DNA from: Dactylosporangium aurantiacum
Lineage (GTDB): Bacteria > Actinomycetota > Actinomycetes > Mycobacteriales > Micromonosporaceae
Assembly (NCBI RefSeq): GCF_000716715.1
Contig: NZ_JNYJ01000005.1
Location: 62,001 to 126,000 of the forward strand
Direction: 5' to 3'
Length of the DNA stretch: 64,000 bases
Shown here: positions 1 to 8,881 of the stretch, one piece after another
How the letters are laid out: the number at the start of each line of letters is the position of its first letter
Position numbering within the stretch: position 1 is the stretch's first letter
Notes under the pieces: generated by a model
Seen by the model: the letters and a program-made list of their open reading frames with translations, nothing else
Databases searched by the model: none
Told to the model about the DNA's origin: nothing
Program-made: the position numbers and the translations under genes

Positions 1-1
1 G

Positions 2-2731
2 GTGCTCGCCGAGGCGCAGGAGACCTGGTTTCAGCTCTCCACGCTGCAGGAGCGCTACCGCTCGCTGCACCAGCTCGCCGCGGAGCGGCACCGCAACCTG
101 TCGGCCGCCCCGGTCGACGAGCGCCCCGGCCGCGATCCCGACCAGCTGACCGCCGAGGCGGAGAAGGTCCGCGAGCAGGAGGACGAGCTGCGCGCGGCCC
201 TGGAGGCCAGCCAGGAGCGGCTCGCCGAGGCCGTCGAGCGGCGCCAGGACCTGGAGCGGCGCCTCGCGTTCGCGGAGAAGGCGATCGTCGCGGCGCACAA
301 GGCCATCGCCGACCGGCGCGAGGGCCTGGCGAAGCTCACCGGCCAGGTCGAGTCCGCCCGCAGCCGGGCGACCGCCGCCGCCGACGAGATCGAGCGGCTG
401 TCGGTGCAGCTCGCCGAGGCCGAGACCCGGGCCGAGCACGCGCAGGCGCTCTACGAGGAGGCCAGCGCCGGGGCGAGCGTCGCCGACCACGCCAATGCCG
501 ACCTGGAGATCCGCCACCAGGAGGCGACCCGCGAGCTCGACGCGATCAACAACGAGGTCCGGCAGCACAGCGACGCCGAGCGCGCGGCCGAGAAGGACGC
601 CGCGCAGTGGAAGGCCCGCGAGGAGGCCCTCGCCACGGGCCTGCGCCGCAAGGACGGCGCCGGCACGCTGCTCGCCCGCGCCGACCGGATCCCGGGCATG
701 CTCGGCAGCGTCGCGGCGCTGCTGTCGGTGCAGGCCGGGCACGAGGCGGCGCTCGCCGCCGCGCTCGGCGCCCTCGCCGACGCCGTCGCGGTCGCCAACA
801 TCGACGGCGCCACCGCCTCCGTGGAGATGCTCAAGCAGGACGACGCCGGCCGGGCCGCGCTGCTGATCGCGTCCGCGCCGACCCACTCGGCGCCGCCGGT
901 CGAGCGGGTGCCGCTGCCGCCGGGCGCCGCCTGGGCCCTGGACCTGGTCCGCGCCCCCGACGAGCTGCGCCCCGCGCTGGAGCGGGCGATCGGCGACGTG
1001 GTGTTCGCGCCGGACCTCGCCGTCGCGAAGCGGATCGTCTCCTACGCGCCCAACCTGCGCGCGGTGACCCCCGAGGGCGACGTCCTCGGCGCGTACGCCG
1101 CCGCCGGCGGGTCGGGCAAGCAGCACAGCTACATCGAGGTGCAGGCCGCCGTGGAGGAGGCCCGCCAGCAGAAGGTCGACGCCGAGCGGCGCGTCGCCGA
1201 GGCCCGGGAGCTGCTCGCCCTGGCCCGGCACGCGGCCACCGGCGCCAAGCAGCAGGTCGCCGAGGCCGCCGCGGCGAAGAAGGAGGCCGACAGCCAGCGC
1301 AACGCGGCCGCCCGGCGCCTCGCCGAGTTCGGCGCCGCGGCGAAGTCGGCGAAGGCCGAGGTCGAGCGGCACGCCGCGGCCAAGGCGAAGGCCGAGGCGG
1401 TCCGCGAGTCCGGCGTGGCCAGCCTCGCCGAGCTGGAGGAGCGGCTCGCCCTCGCCGAGGAGACGCCCATCGACGAGGACCCCTCGACGATGGAGCGCGA
1501 CGACCTCGCCGCCGAGGTGCCCGTCGCCCGCCAGCAGGAGATGGAGGTCCGCCTCGCGGTCCGCACCGCCGAGGAGCGGGTCGGCGCCCTCGCCGGCCGG
1601 GCCGACGCGCTGCTGCGCCAGGCGGCGGCGGAGCGCGCCGCCCGCGAGCGGGCCGCCGCGCGCAAGGCCACAAGGGCCCGCGGCGCGAAGGTCGCCGAGA
1701 CCGTCGCGTCGGCCGCGCAGCTCGCGCTGGAGCACCTCGCCGACTCGATCGCCGAGGCCCAGGAGACCCGCGACGTGCTCGCCGAGACCCGCGCGGAGCG
1801 GGAGACGACACTCACCGAGGTCCGTGGCCGGGCGAAGCAGCTCACCGCCGAGCTGGACCGGCTCACCAACGCCGTGCACCGCGACGAGGTCGCCCGCGCC
1901 GAGCAGCGGATGCGCATCGAGCAGCTGGAGGCCCGCTCCGCCGAGGAGTTCGGCCTGGACGCCGACACCCTCGTCGCCGAGTACGGTCCGCACCTGGACG
2001 TGCCGCCGACCGCGCCGGAGCTCGCCGCCGCCGAGGCCGACGGCCGGCCCGCGCCCGAGCCGGTGCCGTTCGACCGGGCCACCCAGGAGAAGCGGGCCGC
2101 CAAGGCCGAGCGCGAGCTCAACCTCCTCGGCAAGGTCAACCCGCTCGCCCTGGAGGAGTTCGCGGCGATGGAGGAGCGCTACAAGTTCCTCTCCGACCAG
2201 CTCGAGGACCTCAAGGCGACCCGCCGCGACCTGCTCACCGTGGTCAAGGACGTCGACGACCGGATCCTCGAGGTCTTCACCAGCGCCTACCACGACACGG
2301 CGCGGGAGTTCGAGCAGGTCTTCGCGGTGCTCTTCCCCGGCGGCGAGGGCCGCCTGGTGCTCACCGACCCCGAGGACATGCTCACCACCGGCATCGAGGT
2401 CGAGGCCCGCCCGCCCGGCAAGAAGATCAAGCGGTTGTCGCTGCTGTCCGGCGGCGAGCGGTCGCTGACCGCGGTCGCGCTGCTGTGCGCGATCTTCCGG
2501 GCCCGCCCCTCGCCGTTCTACATCATGGACGAGGTCGAGGCGGCCCTCGACGACGTCAACCTCGGCCGGCTGATCACGCTCTTCGAGCAGCTCCGCGAGA
2601 AGAGCCAGCTGATCATCATCACGCACCAGAAGCGCACGATGGAGGTCGCCGACGCCCTGTACGGCGTCACCATGCGCCAGGGCGTGACCGAGGTCATCTC
2701 ACAGCGCCTGCGCACGGAAGAAGCGGCATGA
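2..2731 (+). CDS. smc: Chromosome segregation ATPase SMC (5' truncated by window edge)
   Basis: C-terminal three quarters of SMC, the condensin-like ATPase that works with ScpA/ScpB in chromosome compaction and segregation. The N-terminal Walker A head lies outside the window and the visible part begins inside the first coiled coil, so the first codon here is not the true start. A hinge-like globular segment is at about residues 215-345 of the fragment, between two long Ala/Glu/Arg-rich coiled coils. The C-terminal head carries the ABC signature LSGGER near residue 815 and Walker B FYIMDEVEAALDD near 839. The stop overlaps the next start as ATGA, so the two genes are probably translationally coupled. 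Identification is certain; only the N-terminus is missing. Confidence 0.97.
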   Translation: MLAEAQETWFQLSTLQERYRSLHQLAAERHRNLSAAPVDERPGRDPDQLTAEAEKVREQEDELRAALEASQERLAEAVERRQDLERRLAFAEKAIVAAHKAIADRREGLAKLTGQVESARSRATAAADEIERLSVQLAEAETRAEHAQALYEEASAGASVADHANADLEIRHQEATRELDAINNEVRQHSDAERAAEKDAAQWKAREEALATGLRRKDGAGTLLARADRIPGMLGSVAALLSVQAGHEAALAAALGALADAVAVANIDGATASVEMLKQDDAGRAALLIASAPTHSAPPVERVPLPPGAAWALDLVRAPDELRPALERAIGDVVFAPDLAVAKRIVSYAPNLRAVTPEGDVLGAYAAAGGSGKQHSYIEVQAAVEEARQQKVDAERRVAEARELLALARHAATGAKQQVAEAAAAKKEADSQRNAAARRLAEFGAAAKSAKAEVERHAAAKAKAEAVRESGVASLAELEERLALAEETPIDEDPSTMERDDLAAEVPVARQQEMEVRLAVRTAEERVGALAGRADALLRQAAAERAARERAAARKATRARGAKVAETVASAAQLALEHLADSIAEAQETRDVLAETRAERETTLTEVRGRAKQLTAELDRLTNAVHRDEVARAEQRMRIEQLEARSAEEFGLDADTLVAEYGPHLDVPPTAPELAAAEADGRPAPEPVPFDRATQEKRAAKAERELNLLGKVNPLALEEFAAMEERYKFLSDQLEDLKATRRDLLTVVKDVDDRILEVFTSAYHDTAREFEQVFAVLFPGGEGRLVLTDPEDMLTTGIEVEARPPGKKIKRLSLLSGGERSLTAVALLCAIFRARPSPFYIMDEVEAALDDVNLGRLITLFEQLREKSQLIIITHQKRTMEVADALYGVTMRQGVTEVISQRLRTEEAA

Positions 2732-3330
2732 CCCCTCGCCCGACCGCCCTGCTCATCGACTTCGACGGGGTGCTGCGGCGGCACGACCCCACCGTCGCGG
2801 CCGCCGTCGAGACCCGGCACGGCCTGGAGCCCGGCGCGATCCTCGCCGCCGGCCTCGAATGGGACCGGCAGCTGCCCGCGATCATCGGCCAGGTCAAGCG
2901 CGACGAGTGGCTCGCCTCGATCGCCGGGGCGCTGCGCGTCGACGAGGCCGTCGTGCTGGAGTGGGACGCGTACAAGGGCGAGATCGTGCCGGAGGTGCTG
3001 CGGTTCGTGAAGGACGTCCGCGCGGCCGGCATGAAGGTCGGCCTGGCCACCAACTCCATGGACGACCTCGCCGACGTCCTGGCCCTGCACGGCCTGAGCG
3101 CCCAGTTCGACGCGGTCGCCAACTCCTCGGAGATCGGCGTGCACAAGCCCGCACCCGGCTTCTTCCGGGCCGCCTGCGCCCTGGTCGGCGCGCACCCGAA
3201 GCAGTGCCTCTTCGTCGACGACACCGACCGCAACATCCGCGCCGCGCGAGCGGCAGGCCTGTCGGCCTACCGCTACACGCCCGGCGACGACCTCGCCTAC
3301 GCGCGGAAGGCCCTCGGCCTACAGGGCTGA
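2728..3330 (+). CDS. HAD-superfamily hydrolase
   Basis: A 200-aa haloacid-dehalogenase-type phosphatase. Motif I is IDFDGVL (Asp11 nucleophile, Asp13), motif II the Thr in GLATNSMDD, motif III the Lys of HKPAPGF and motif IV FVDDTDRN. A helical cap lies between motifs I and II, as in subfamily IA phosphatases. The substrate cannot be read from sequence; small phosphomonoesters are usual for the family. The ATG overlaps the smc stop by 4 nt. Its 3' end overlaps the convergent glutathione peroxidase gene by 12 bp. Confidence 0.9.
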   Translation: MTPRPTALLIDFDGVLRRHDPTVAAAVETRHGLEPGAILAAGLEWDRQLPAIIGQVKRDEWLASIAGALRVDEAVVLEWDAYKGEIVPEVLRFVKDVRAAGMKVGLATNSMDDLADVLALHGLSAQFDAVANSSEIGVHKPAPGFFRAACALVGAHPKQCLFVDDTDRNIRAARAAGLSAYRYTPGDDLAYARKALGLQG

Positions 3331-3801
3331 CTCGATCGCCCGCACGACCTCGTCGGACTTCGGCGTGACCCGGGGCGAGAAGCGGGCCGCGACCGAGCCG
3401 TCGGCGGCGACGAGGAACTTCTCGAAGTTCCACCGGATGTCGCCGGTGTGCCCCTCGGCGTCCGGGGTGTCCACGAGCTCCTGGTAGAGCGGGTGCCGGC
3501 CGTCGCCGTTCACCTCGACCTTCTCGGTCATCGGGAAGGTGACACCGTACGTGGTGCTGCAGAACTCGGCGATCTCCTCCGCCGAGCCCGGCTCCTGGCC
3601 GGCGAACTGGTTGCACGGCACGCCGAGCACGGTGAGGCCGCGGTCGCCGTACTCCTTCTGCAGCGCCTCCAGCTCGGCGTACTGCGGGGTCAACCCGCAC
3701 CGGGAGGCCACGTTGACGACCAGCACGGGGTGGCCGCGGAACCGGCCGAGGTCCAACGGATCGCCCTGCAGATCGGCGATCTTGACGTCGTAGATGCTCA
3801 T
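3319..3801 (-). CDS. Glutathione peroxidase-family thiol peroxidase
   Basis: A 160-aa peroxidase of the GPx family, which reduces hydroperoxides; bacterial Cys-type members generally use thioredoxin rather than glutathione. The catalytic Cys35 sits in NVASRCGLT, followed by the family motif GVPCNQFAGQEPG with the catalytic Gln, and the Trp-Asn pair is in RWNFEKF, so the catalytic tetrad is complete. The start chosen is the ATG giving MSIYDV; an upstream in-frame extension of 18 residues looks non-conserved. It is transcribed against the preceding operon and divergently from the aldehyde dehydrogenase-like gene. Confidence 0.93.
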   Translation of the reverse strand: MSIYDVKIADLQGDPLDLGRFRGHPVLVVNVASRCGLTPQYAELEALQKEYGDRGLTVLGVPCNQFAGQEPGSAEEIAEFCSTTYGVTFPMTEKVEVNGDGRHPLYQELVDTPDAEGHTGDIRWNFEKFLVAADGSVAARFSPRVTPKSDEVVRAIESAL

Positions 3802-3822
3802 GCCCTTGATCGTAGGCCGCGC

Positions 3823-3850
3823 TTGACTTGGGGGGTTCGTTCGGTAGATT
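3823..3850 (+). promoter_or_regulatory. Predicted sigma-70-type promoter for the aldehyde dehydrogenase-like gene
   Basis: TTGACT (3823-3828) and TAGATT (3845-3850) are separated by 16 nt in the divergent intergenic region. The coding start at 3985 lies about 130 nt downstream, leaving a long untranslated leader. The match is good but untested. Confidence 0.5.
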
Positions 3851-3984
3851 AACAAATGCCGATATCGGTGAGCCCACCCTCACTCACCGCGGTCCTGGCC
3901 CCATCCTCGCCGGACGGCGCCGGCGGACCTGCCCTGCGCGGCACGCGCCCGCGACCGCCGTCTCCCGAGGAGAGCCCAGCCATC

Positions 3985-5376
3985 ATGGCCGTTGTCACCG
4001 TGCGCAACCCCGGCACCGCCGAAGTGCTCGGGGAGGTGCCCACGACCGGCGCCGCAGCGGTCGCCGCGACCGTCGAGTGGGCCCTGCGGGGGCAGCGGGC
4101 GATGGTCGCGACCCCCGCGCAGGAGCGCGCCGACCTGCTGCGCCGCGTCGCCGGCCTGATCGAGGCCGAGCGCGACGGCCTGGCCCGGCTCCTCGCCGCC
4201 GAGAACGGCACGCCGATCCAGCGGACCCGCGCCGAGGTCGACGCCGCGGTGCGCATCTTCCGCGCCGCCGCGGGGGAGGCGACCAGGCTCTTCGGCCGGC
4301 GGATCCCCCTGGACGGGGTGCCCGGGCCGCAGCGGCACCGCGCCGTGACGGTCCACGAGCCGCTCGGCGTCGTCGCCGCGCTCGTGCCGTTCAACCACCC
4401 CGTGGAGCAACACGCGCAGCGGGCCGCCGCCGCCCTCGCCGCCGGCAACGCGGTCGTGGCGCAGCCCCCGGCCCGCTGCCCCCTCGCCGTGCTGCGCATC
4501 GCCGAGCTGGTCGAGCAGGCCGGCGTGCCACGGTACGCGCACCAGGTCGTCATCGGCGGCGCCGAGGTGTCGCGGCGGCTCGCCGAGCTGCCCGGCGTCG
4601 CCGCGGTGACGCTGAGCGGCAGCACCGCCGCCGGCCGGGAGATCGCCCGTCGCGCCGCCGGCACGCTCAAGCGGGTCCACCTGGAGCCCGGCGGCGACGA
4701 CGCGCTGATCGTCTGCGCCGACGCCGACGTCGAGGAGGCTGCCCGCGCCGTCGTCCTCGGCCGGTTCACCCGCGGCAACGGCCAGACCAGCCGTGCGGTG
4801 CAGCGGGTGTACGTCCAGGCGGCCGCCCGCGACGCGTTCGTCGACGCGCTGGTCGCGTGGACCGGGAAGCTGTCCGTCGGCGACCAGCTGCTGGAGTCGA
4901 CCGACGTCGGCCCGCTCATCGCCGAGGAGGCCGCCGGCCGGGTCCTCGACGCCGTGCGGACGCTGGTGGCCGACGGGGCCAGGCTCGCCGCCGGCGGGAT
5001 CCGCAACCGCGCCTTCGTGGACCCGACCGTCCTGGTCGGCGTGCCCGCCGGCAGTCCCGCCCTCGCCGAGGAGGTCTTCGGGCCGGTGGCGCCCGTCGCC
5101 CGCTTCGACGACCTGGACGAGGCGGTCCGGCTCGTCAATGCGTCGCCGTACCGGGCGCACGCCGCCGTCTTCACCCGGGACGTCTCCCGCGCCCTGGGCA
5201 TCGCCCGCGGCCTGGACGTCGGCGGGGTCGTCGTCAACGGCTCGACGGCGCTGCGCGCGGGGCACCTGCCCTCCGGCGGCACCACGGACACCGGCGGCCA
5301 CCGCGAGGGCGTCCACGACACGGTCCTGGGCCTCACCCGGCAGAAGACCGTGGTCGTCATGGAGGACTTCCGATGA
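3985..5376 (+). CDS. Aldehyde dehydrogenase-family protein lacking the catalytic cysteine
   Basis: A 463-aa protein with the ALDH fold from end to end: N-terminal NAD-binding part, EPLGVVAALVPFNHP, the glycine-rich turn LSGSTAAGREI and C-terminal VFGPVAPVARF. The general-base Glu is present (Glu234 in HLEPGGD), but the position of the nucleophilic Cys, 35 residues later in the usual GQxC motif, is Ser269 (GQTS). The family-typical LELGGK is LEPGGD. A dehydrogenase mechanism through a thiohemiacetal should therefore be lost or altered. The ATG at 3985 follows the Shine-Dalgarno GAGGAGAG; an upstream in-frame ATG at 3856 is less likely. It may be a pseudo-enzyme, or an ALDH-fold protein with another role. 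Confidence 0.85.
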   Translation: MAVVTVRNPGTAEVLGEVPTTGAAAVAATVEWALRGQRAMVATPAQERADLLRRVAGLIEAERDGLARLLAAENGTPIQRTRAEVDAAVRIFRAAAGEATRLFGRRIPLDGVPGPQRHRAVTVHEPLGVVAALVPFNHPVEQHAQRAAAALAAGNAVVAQPPARCPLAVLRIAELVEQAGVPRYAHQVVIGGAEVSRRLAELPGVAAVTLSGSTAAGREIARRAAGTLKRVHLEPGGDDALIVCADADVEEAARAVVLGRFTRGNGQTSRAVQRVYVQAAARDAFVDALVAWTGKLSVGDQLLESTDVGPLIAEEAAGRVLDAVRTLVADGARLAAGGIRNRAFVDPTVLVGVPAGSPALAEEVFGPVAPVARFDDLDEAVRLVNASPYRAHAAVFTRDVSRALGIARGLDVGGVVVNGSTALRAGHLPSGGTTDTGGHREGVHDTVLGLTRQKTVVVMEDFR

Positions 5377-5405
5377 CCCGGCAGCCGCGCGGCTAGATTG
5401 GCGAC

Positions 5406-5828
5406 GTGGAGCACCTGGCGGTCGGGGCGGTCGTGCGGCGCGGCAAGGACGTGCTGCTGGTCGGCGACGGCGACGCCCTGCCCGGCGGGGCGGTCGAGGA
5501 CGGCACGCCGCTGCTGGCGAAGGTGGCCCGGGAGGCCGGCTACGCGGGCGTGACCGCCGAGCGGCTGCTGTGGGTCGCCCGGTACCGCGCCGCCGGCGAC
5601 GACTACGCGATGCTCGGCTTCGAGGTGACCGGGGTCGGGGCGCACGACGGCTCGGGGGAGTGGGTGCACCTGACCGAGGCCGTCGAGCGGCTGGGACGGA
5701 TGTGGTTCGCGCCGATCAGAGAGCCGGCTGTGGCCTATCTCACCGGGCGGGCCAGGGTGGCGACGCTGTGGACGTGGACGGAGCTGGACGGGGCGCCGGC
5801 GACCGTGCCCGGCGTCCGTCCGGCCTGA
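5406..5828 (+). CDS. Nudix-like protein with a degenerate Nudix box
   Basis: A 140-aa protein resembling a small Nudix hydrolase: an N-terminal strand LAVGAVVRRGKDVLLVG followed by PGGAVEDGTPLLAKVAREAGY. In a canonical box (G-x5-E-x7-R-E-x2-E-E) the first Glu is Thr here and the metal-binding Glu pair is missing, so hydrolase activity is doubtful. The GTG is preceded by TAGATT at 5394-5399 with 6 nt between, the spacing expected of a leaderless transcript; there is no Shine-Dalgarno. It follows the ALDH-like gene by 29 nt. It is probably a binding or vestigial Nudix domain. Confidence 0.72.
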   Translation: MEHLAVGAVVRRGKDVLLVGDGDALPGGAVEDGTPLLAKVAREAGYAGVTAERLLWVARYRAAGDDYAMLGFEVTGVGAHDGSGEWVHLTEAVERLGRMWFAPIREPAVAYLTGRARVATLWTWTELDGAPATVPGVRPA

Positions 5829-5834
5829 CGCCGG

Positions 5835-7499
5835 TCACGTCAGCCGCAGCGACGCCACCTGGCCGAGGGTCTTGTCGGGCCGGGTCCCCTCGATCATCAC
5901 GTGGGCGGAGCGGCCGTCGAGCAGCAGCACGCCGACGGCGTTGCCGAAGTACGGGTCGGCCGTCTTGTCCCAGCGCACCGGCGGGCTGGGCAGGCCGACG
6001 GAGCGGGCCAGGGCGCGCGTGAGCTTCGCGGCCGGCGCGTTCCAGCCGAACTTCATCGCCGGGCGGATGTACCGCGGCATGTCGTTGTGCACCGGCGAGC
6101 AGGTCAGCTGGTGCACCGGGCTGACCACCTCCGGGCCGAGGACGGCACGGGCGGCGTAGGAGTGATGCACGTCACCGGAGAGCACGCTGATCGACGCCGG
6201 CGGCGGTGAGACGCCGCCCTGCCCGGCGCCGACCCGGCTGAGCAGCTCGGTGAGCGCGTCGAACGAGCGCTTGAACGCCGCCCAGTGCTCCAGGTCGACC
6301 GCCTGGCGCAGCTTCTCGCCGAACTTCGAGACCCAGTCGCGGTGCGACTCGGCCAGCCGCTCGGTGGCCGCCTCCAGGTGGTGGATGGCCGGCGGCAGCA
6401 GCCACGGCAGCGAGGAGCCGATCAGCAGGTGGTCGTAGTCGCCGGGCAGCTGCTCGGTGAACCACTTCCACTCCGACTCCTGCAGCATCGCCCGGTGGCC
6501 GCGCTCCAGCCGGCGGGCGGCACGGTTGTCGACGACGACCAGGCGGGTGCGGTCGATGTCGATCGTGTAGCTCCACCGGTACGCGGTCGGCTCGTGGTCG
6601 GCGCTGGTGCCGAACGCGTCGAGGACCTCGGTGGCGTCGTCGGCGGCGGCCCGCACGGCGGCCCACACCCGGTCGTCGTCCAGCGCGCTGGGGGCGATGT
6701 TGCCCAGGTGCTGGTAGACCCAGTAGGAGGACAGGCCGGCCCGGATGCGCTCCTCCCACCACGACAGCGCCTGCATCTGGGCCCGCCAGCGGTCCGAGGT
6801 GTTCCAGTCGTCGATGATCTCGTGGTCGTCGAAGATCATCACGCTGGGCACGGTCGACAGCAGCCAGCGGATCTCGGGGTCGCCCCACGAGTCGAGGTAC
6901 AGCTTCGTGTACTCGTGGAAGTCCACGACCTGCTTCTTCGGCGCGTCCGCGCGGCGCTTGCGGCGGCCCAGCCACTTCTGGATCTTCTCGGGGGTCTCGT
7001 CGGCGTACACCTGGTCGCCGAGCAGCACGAGCATGTCCGGCCACTCGGTGGGGGCGTCGGCGTTGATCGAGTCGATGAGCCGGCCCGCGTAGGCGTCCAG
7101 CGCGTCGGGTGGGAAGCGGGTCACGCTGAGCGGGCTCGACTCCCGGCAGGAGCCGAAGATCAGCCGGACCGGCGCGCCCGGCGGTCTCGTGCGGATGGCG
7201 GAGGGTGGCGAGGTGTCGCCGGGCAGCGGCCAGACCTCGTCGCCGTCGATCCTCACCCGGTACGGCGTGACGGCGTCCTGCGGCAGCCCCGAGACCACGA
7301 CCAGGGCGTAGTGGTGCCCGTGGACGGTGAAGGTGCGGGCCGATCCGCCCGCGGGGGCGGCGTCGACCTCGACCGTCGCCGGGTGCGACGTCTCGACCCA
7401 GATCGTTGCGCGGTCGCCCTCCACGCGGCGCAGGACCGGGCCGAGCAGCAGTGGGCCGCGGTCCTCGTCAAGGGACCGGGACGAGTCGTCCTCCGGCAT
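5835..7499 (-). CDS. PhoD-like alkaline phosphatase / phosphodiesterase
   Basis: A 554-aa metallophosphatase of the PhoD family (calcineurin-like). N-terminal Fn3-like beta domain (about residues 15-110), then catalytic motifs IFGSCRESS, LLGDQVYADETPEK, MIFDDHEIIDDWNTSD and SVLSGDVHHSYAARA. Characterised PhoD proteins are Tat-exported, but no signal peptide or twin arginine is visible here, so this one may be cytoplasmic, like many actinobacterial paralogs. The ATG at 7499 has a Shine-Dalgarno GGAGGT just upstream. The open frame continues upstream, but that stretch is the divergent ftsY promoter region. Confidence 0.9.
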   Translation of the reverse strand: MPEDDSSRSLDEDRGPLLLGPVLRRVEGDRATIWVETSHPATVEVDAAPAGGSARTFTVHGHHYALVVVSGLPQDAVTPYRVRIDGDEVWPLPGDTSPPSAIRTRPPGAPVRLIFGSCRESSPLSVTRFPPDALDAYAGRLIDSINADAPTEWPDMLVLLGDQVYADETPEKIQKWLGRRKRRADAPKKQVVDFHEYTKLYLDSWGDPEIRWLLSTVPSVMIFDDHEIIDDWNTSDRWRAQMQALSWWEERIRAGLSSYWVYQHLGNIAPSALDDDRVWAAVRAAADDATEVLDAFGTSADHEPTAYRWSYTIDIDRTRLVVVDNRAARRLERGHRAMLQESEWKWFTEQLPGDYDHLLIGSSLPWLLPPAIHHLEAATERLAESHRDWVSKFGEKLRQAVDLEHWAAFKRSFDALTELLSRVGAGQGGVSPPPASISVLSGDVHHSYAARAVLGPEVVSPVHQLTCSPVHNDMPRYIRPAMKFGWNAPAAKLTRALARSVGLPSPPVRWDKTADPYFGNAVGVLLLDGRSAHVMIEGTRPDKTLGQVASLRLT

Positions 7500-7605
7500 G
7501 TCATGGACCTCCAGGACGCTAGGGGGTGCACTGAAGATGATCCTGCGTGGGCGGACCTGGCGCCACCGCAGGCCCCGGCGCGCGTCGTCTGGGAGGATTC
7601 CTGCC

Positions 7606-8802
7606 ATGGAGTCGTACATCGTCTTCGGCCTGGTGCTGCTCGTCGTGGTGATCGGGGCGACCCTCGCGCTGGTAGCGCCCCGTTTCCGCAAACCACCGAC
7701 CCTCCCGCCGGCGCCCCCCAAGAAGCAGGTGCCACCGGCTCCGACGACGCAGGCGCCGCCCGCCCCGCCGGTGGTGGAGGCCCCACCGGTGGTGGAGGCG
7801 CCGCCGCCCGTGGTCGAGGCGCCGCCGGTGGTGGAGGCCCCGCCGGTCGAGGTGCCGCAGCTCGAGACGCCGGAGCCGACCGCCGGGCGGCTGGTGCGGC
7901 TGCGGGCCCGCCTGTCACGCTCGCAGAACGTGTTCGGCAAGGGCCTGCTCGCCCTGCTGTCGCGCGACAAGCTCGACGACGACACCTGGGACGAGATCGA
8001 GGAGACCCTGATCGGCGCCGACGTCGGCGTCGCGGCGACCACCGAGATCGTCGGCAAGCTGCGGGAGCGGGCCCGCGTGCACGGCACGGCGACCGCCTCC
8101 GAGCTGCGTGGCATGCTCGCCGACGAGCTGGTCACCGCACTCGAGCCGCAGCTTGACCGCAGCCTCGCCGCGACCCAGCGCGACGGGCGTCCGGGTGTGC
8201 TGCTGGTCGTCGGGGTCAACGGCGCCGGCAAGACGACCACCTGCGGCAAGATCGCCCGGGTGCTGATCGCCGACGGCCACACGGTGGTCATGGGCGCCGC
8301 CGACACGTTCCGGGCGGCCGCCGCCGAGCAGCTGGCGACCTGGGGCGGCCGGGTGGGTGCCGAGGTGGTCCGCGGTCCGGAGGGCGCGGATCCGGCGTCC
8401 GTGGCGTTCGACGCGGTCAAACGGGGTATCGAAGCCGGTGTGGACACCGTGCTGATCGACACCGCGGGCCGGCTGCAGAACAAGGTCGGCCTGATGGACG
8501 AGCTGGGCAAGGTCAAGCGGGTCGTGGAGAAGCACGGCCCGGTGGACGAGACCCTGCTGATCCTGGACGCCACCACCGGCCAGAACGGCCTGGAGCAGGC
8601 CCGGGTCTTCACCGAGGTGGTCGACGTCACGGGCGTGGTGCTCACCAAGCTCGACGGCACCGCCAAGGGCGGGATCGTCATCGCCGTCCAGCGCAAACTG
8701 GGCATCCCGGTGAAGCTGGTCGGCCTCGGCGAGGGCCCCGACGACCTCGCGCCGTTCGATGCCCGACAGTTCGTCGACGCACTCGTTGGCACGGACGCGT
8801 AA
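7606..8802 (+). CDS. ftsY: Signal recognition particle receptor FtsY
   Basis: A 398-aa SRP receptor GTPase that docks ribosome-nascent chain-SRP complexes at the membrane. An N-terminal transmembrane helix (about residues 3-23) is followed by a Pro/Val/Glu linker with repeated VVEAPP units, then the NG domain: GVNGAGKTTT (G1), DTFRAAAAEQL, DTAGRLQNK (G3) and TKLDGTAKGG (G4). The N-terminal helix makes it membrane-anchored, as in other actinobacteria. The ATG has the Shine-Dalgarno GGGAGGA. It diverges from the PhoD-like gene; Ffh is encoded 5 kb downstream. Confidence 0.97.
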   Translation: MESYIVFGLVLLVVVIGATLALVAPRFRKPPTLPPAPPKKQVPPAPTTQAPPAPPVVEAPPVVEAPPPVVEAPPVVEAPPVEVPQLETPEPTAGRLVRLRARLSRSQNVFGKGLLALLSRDKLDDDTWDEIEETLIGADVGVAATTEIVGKLRERARVHGTATASELRGMLADELVTALEPQLDRSLAATQRDGRPGVLLVVGVNGAGKTTTCGKIARVLIADGHTVVMGAADTFRAAAAEQLATWGGRVGAEVVRGPEGADPASVAFDAVKRGIEAGVDTVLIDTAGRLQNKVGLMDELGKVKRVVEKHGPVDETLLILDATTGQNGLEQARVFTEVVDVTGVVLTKLDGTAKGGIVIAVQRKLGIPVKLVGLGEGPDDLAPFDARQFVDALVGTDA

Positions 8803-8881
8803 CCTCGGACGGTAGCTTGGCACGGTAACTGGATCGGGTACGTAGGTCTGCTCGGCCGACGGAGCTTACGAAGGACGACAC

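Noticed and set aside
7500..8792. Upstream extension of the PhoD-like protein across ftsY
   Set aside because: The extension is antisense to ftsY, and a good Shine-Dalgarno marks the ATG at 7499.
8803..8881. Promoter for the APH-family kinase (TTGGCA with weak -10)
   Set aside because: No convincing -10 at correct spacing; left unannotated.
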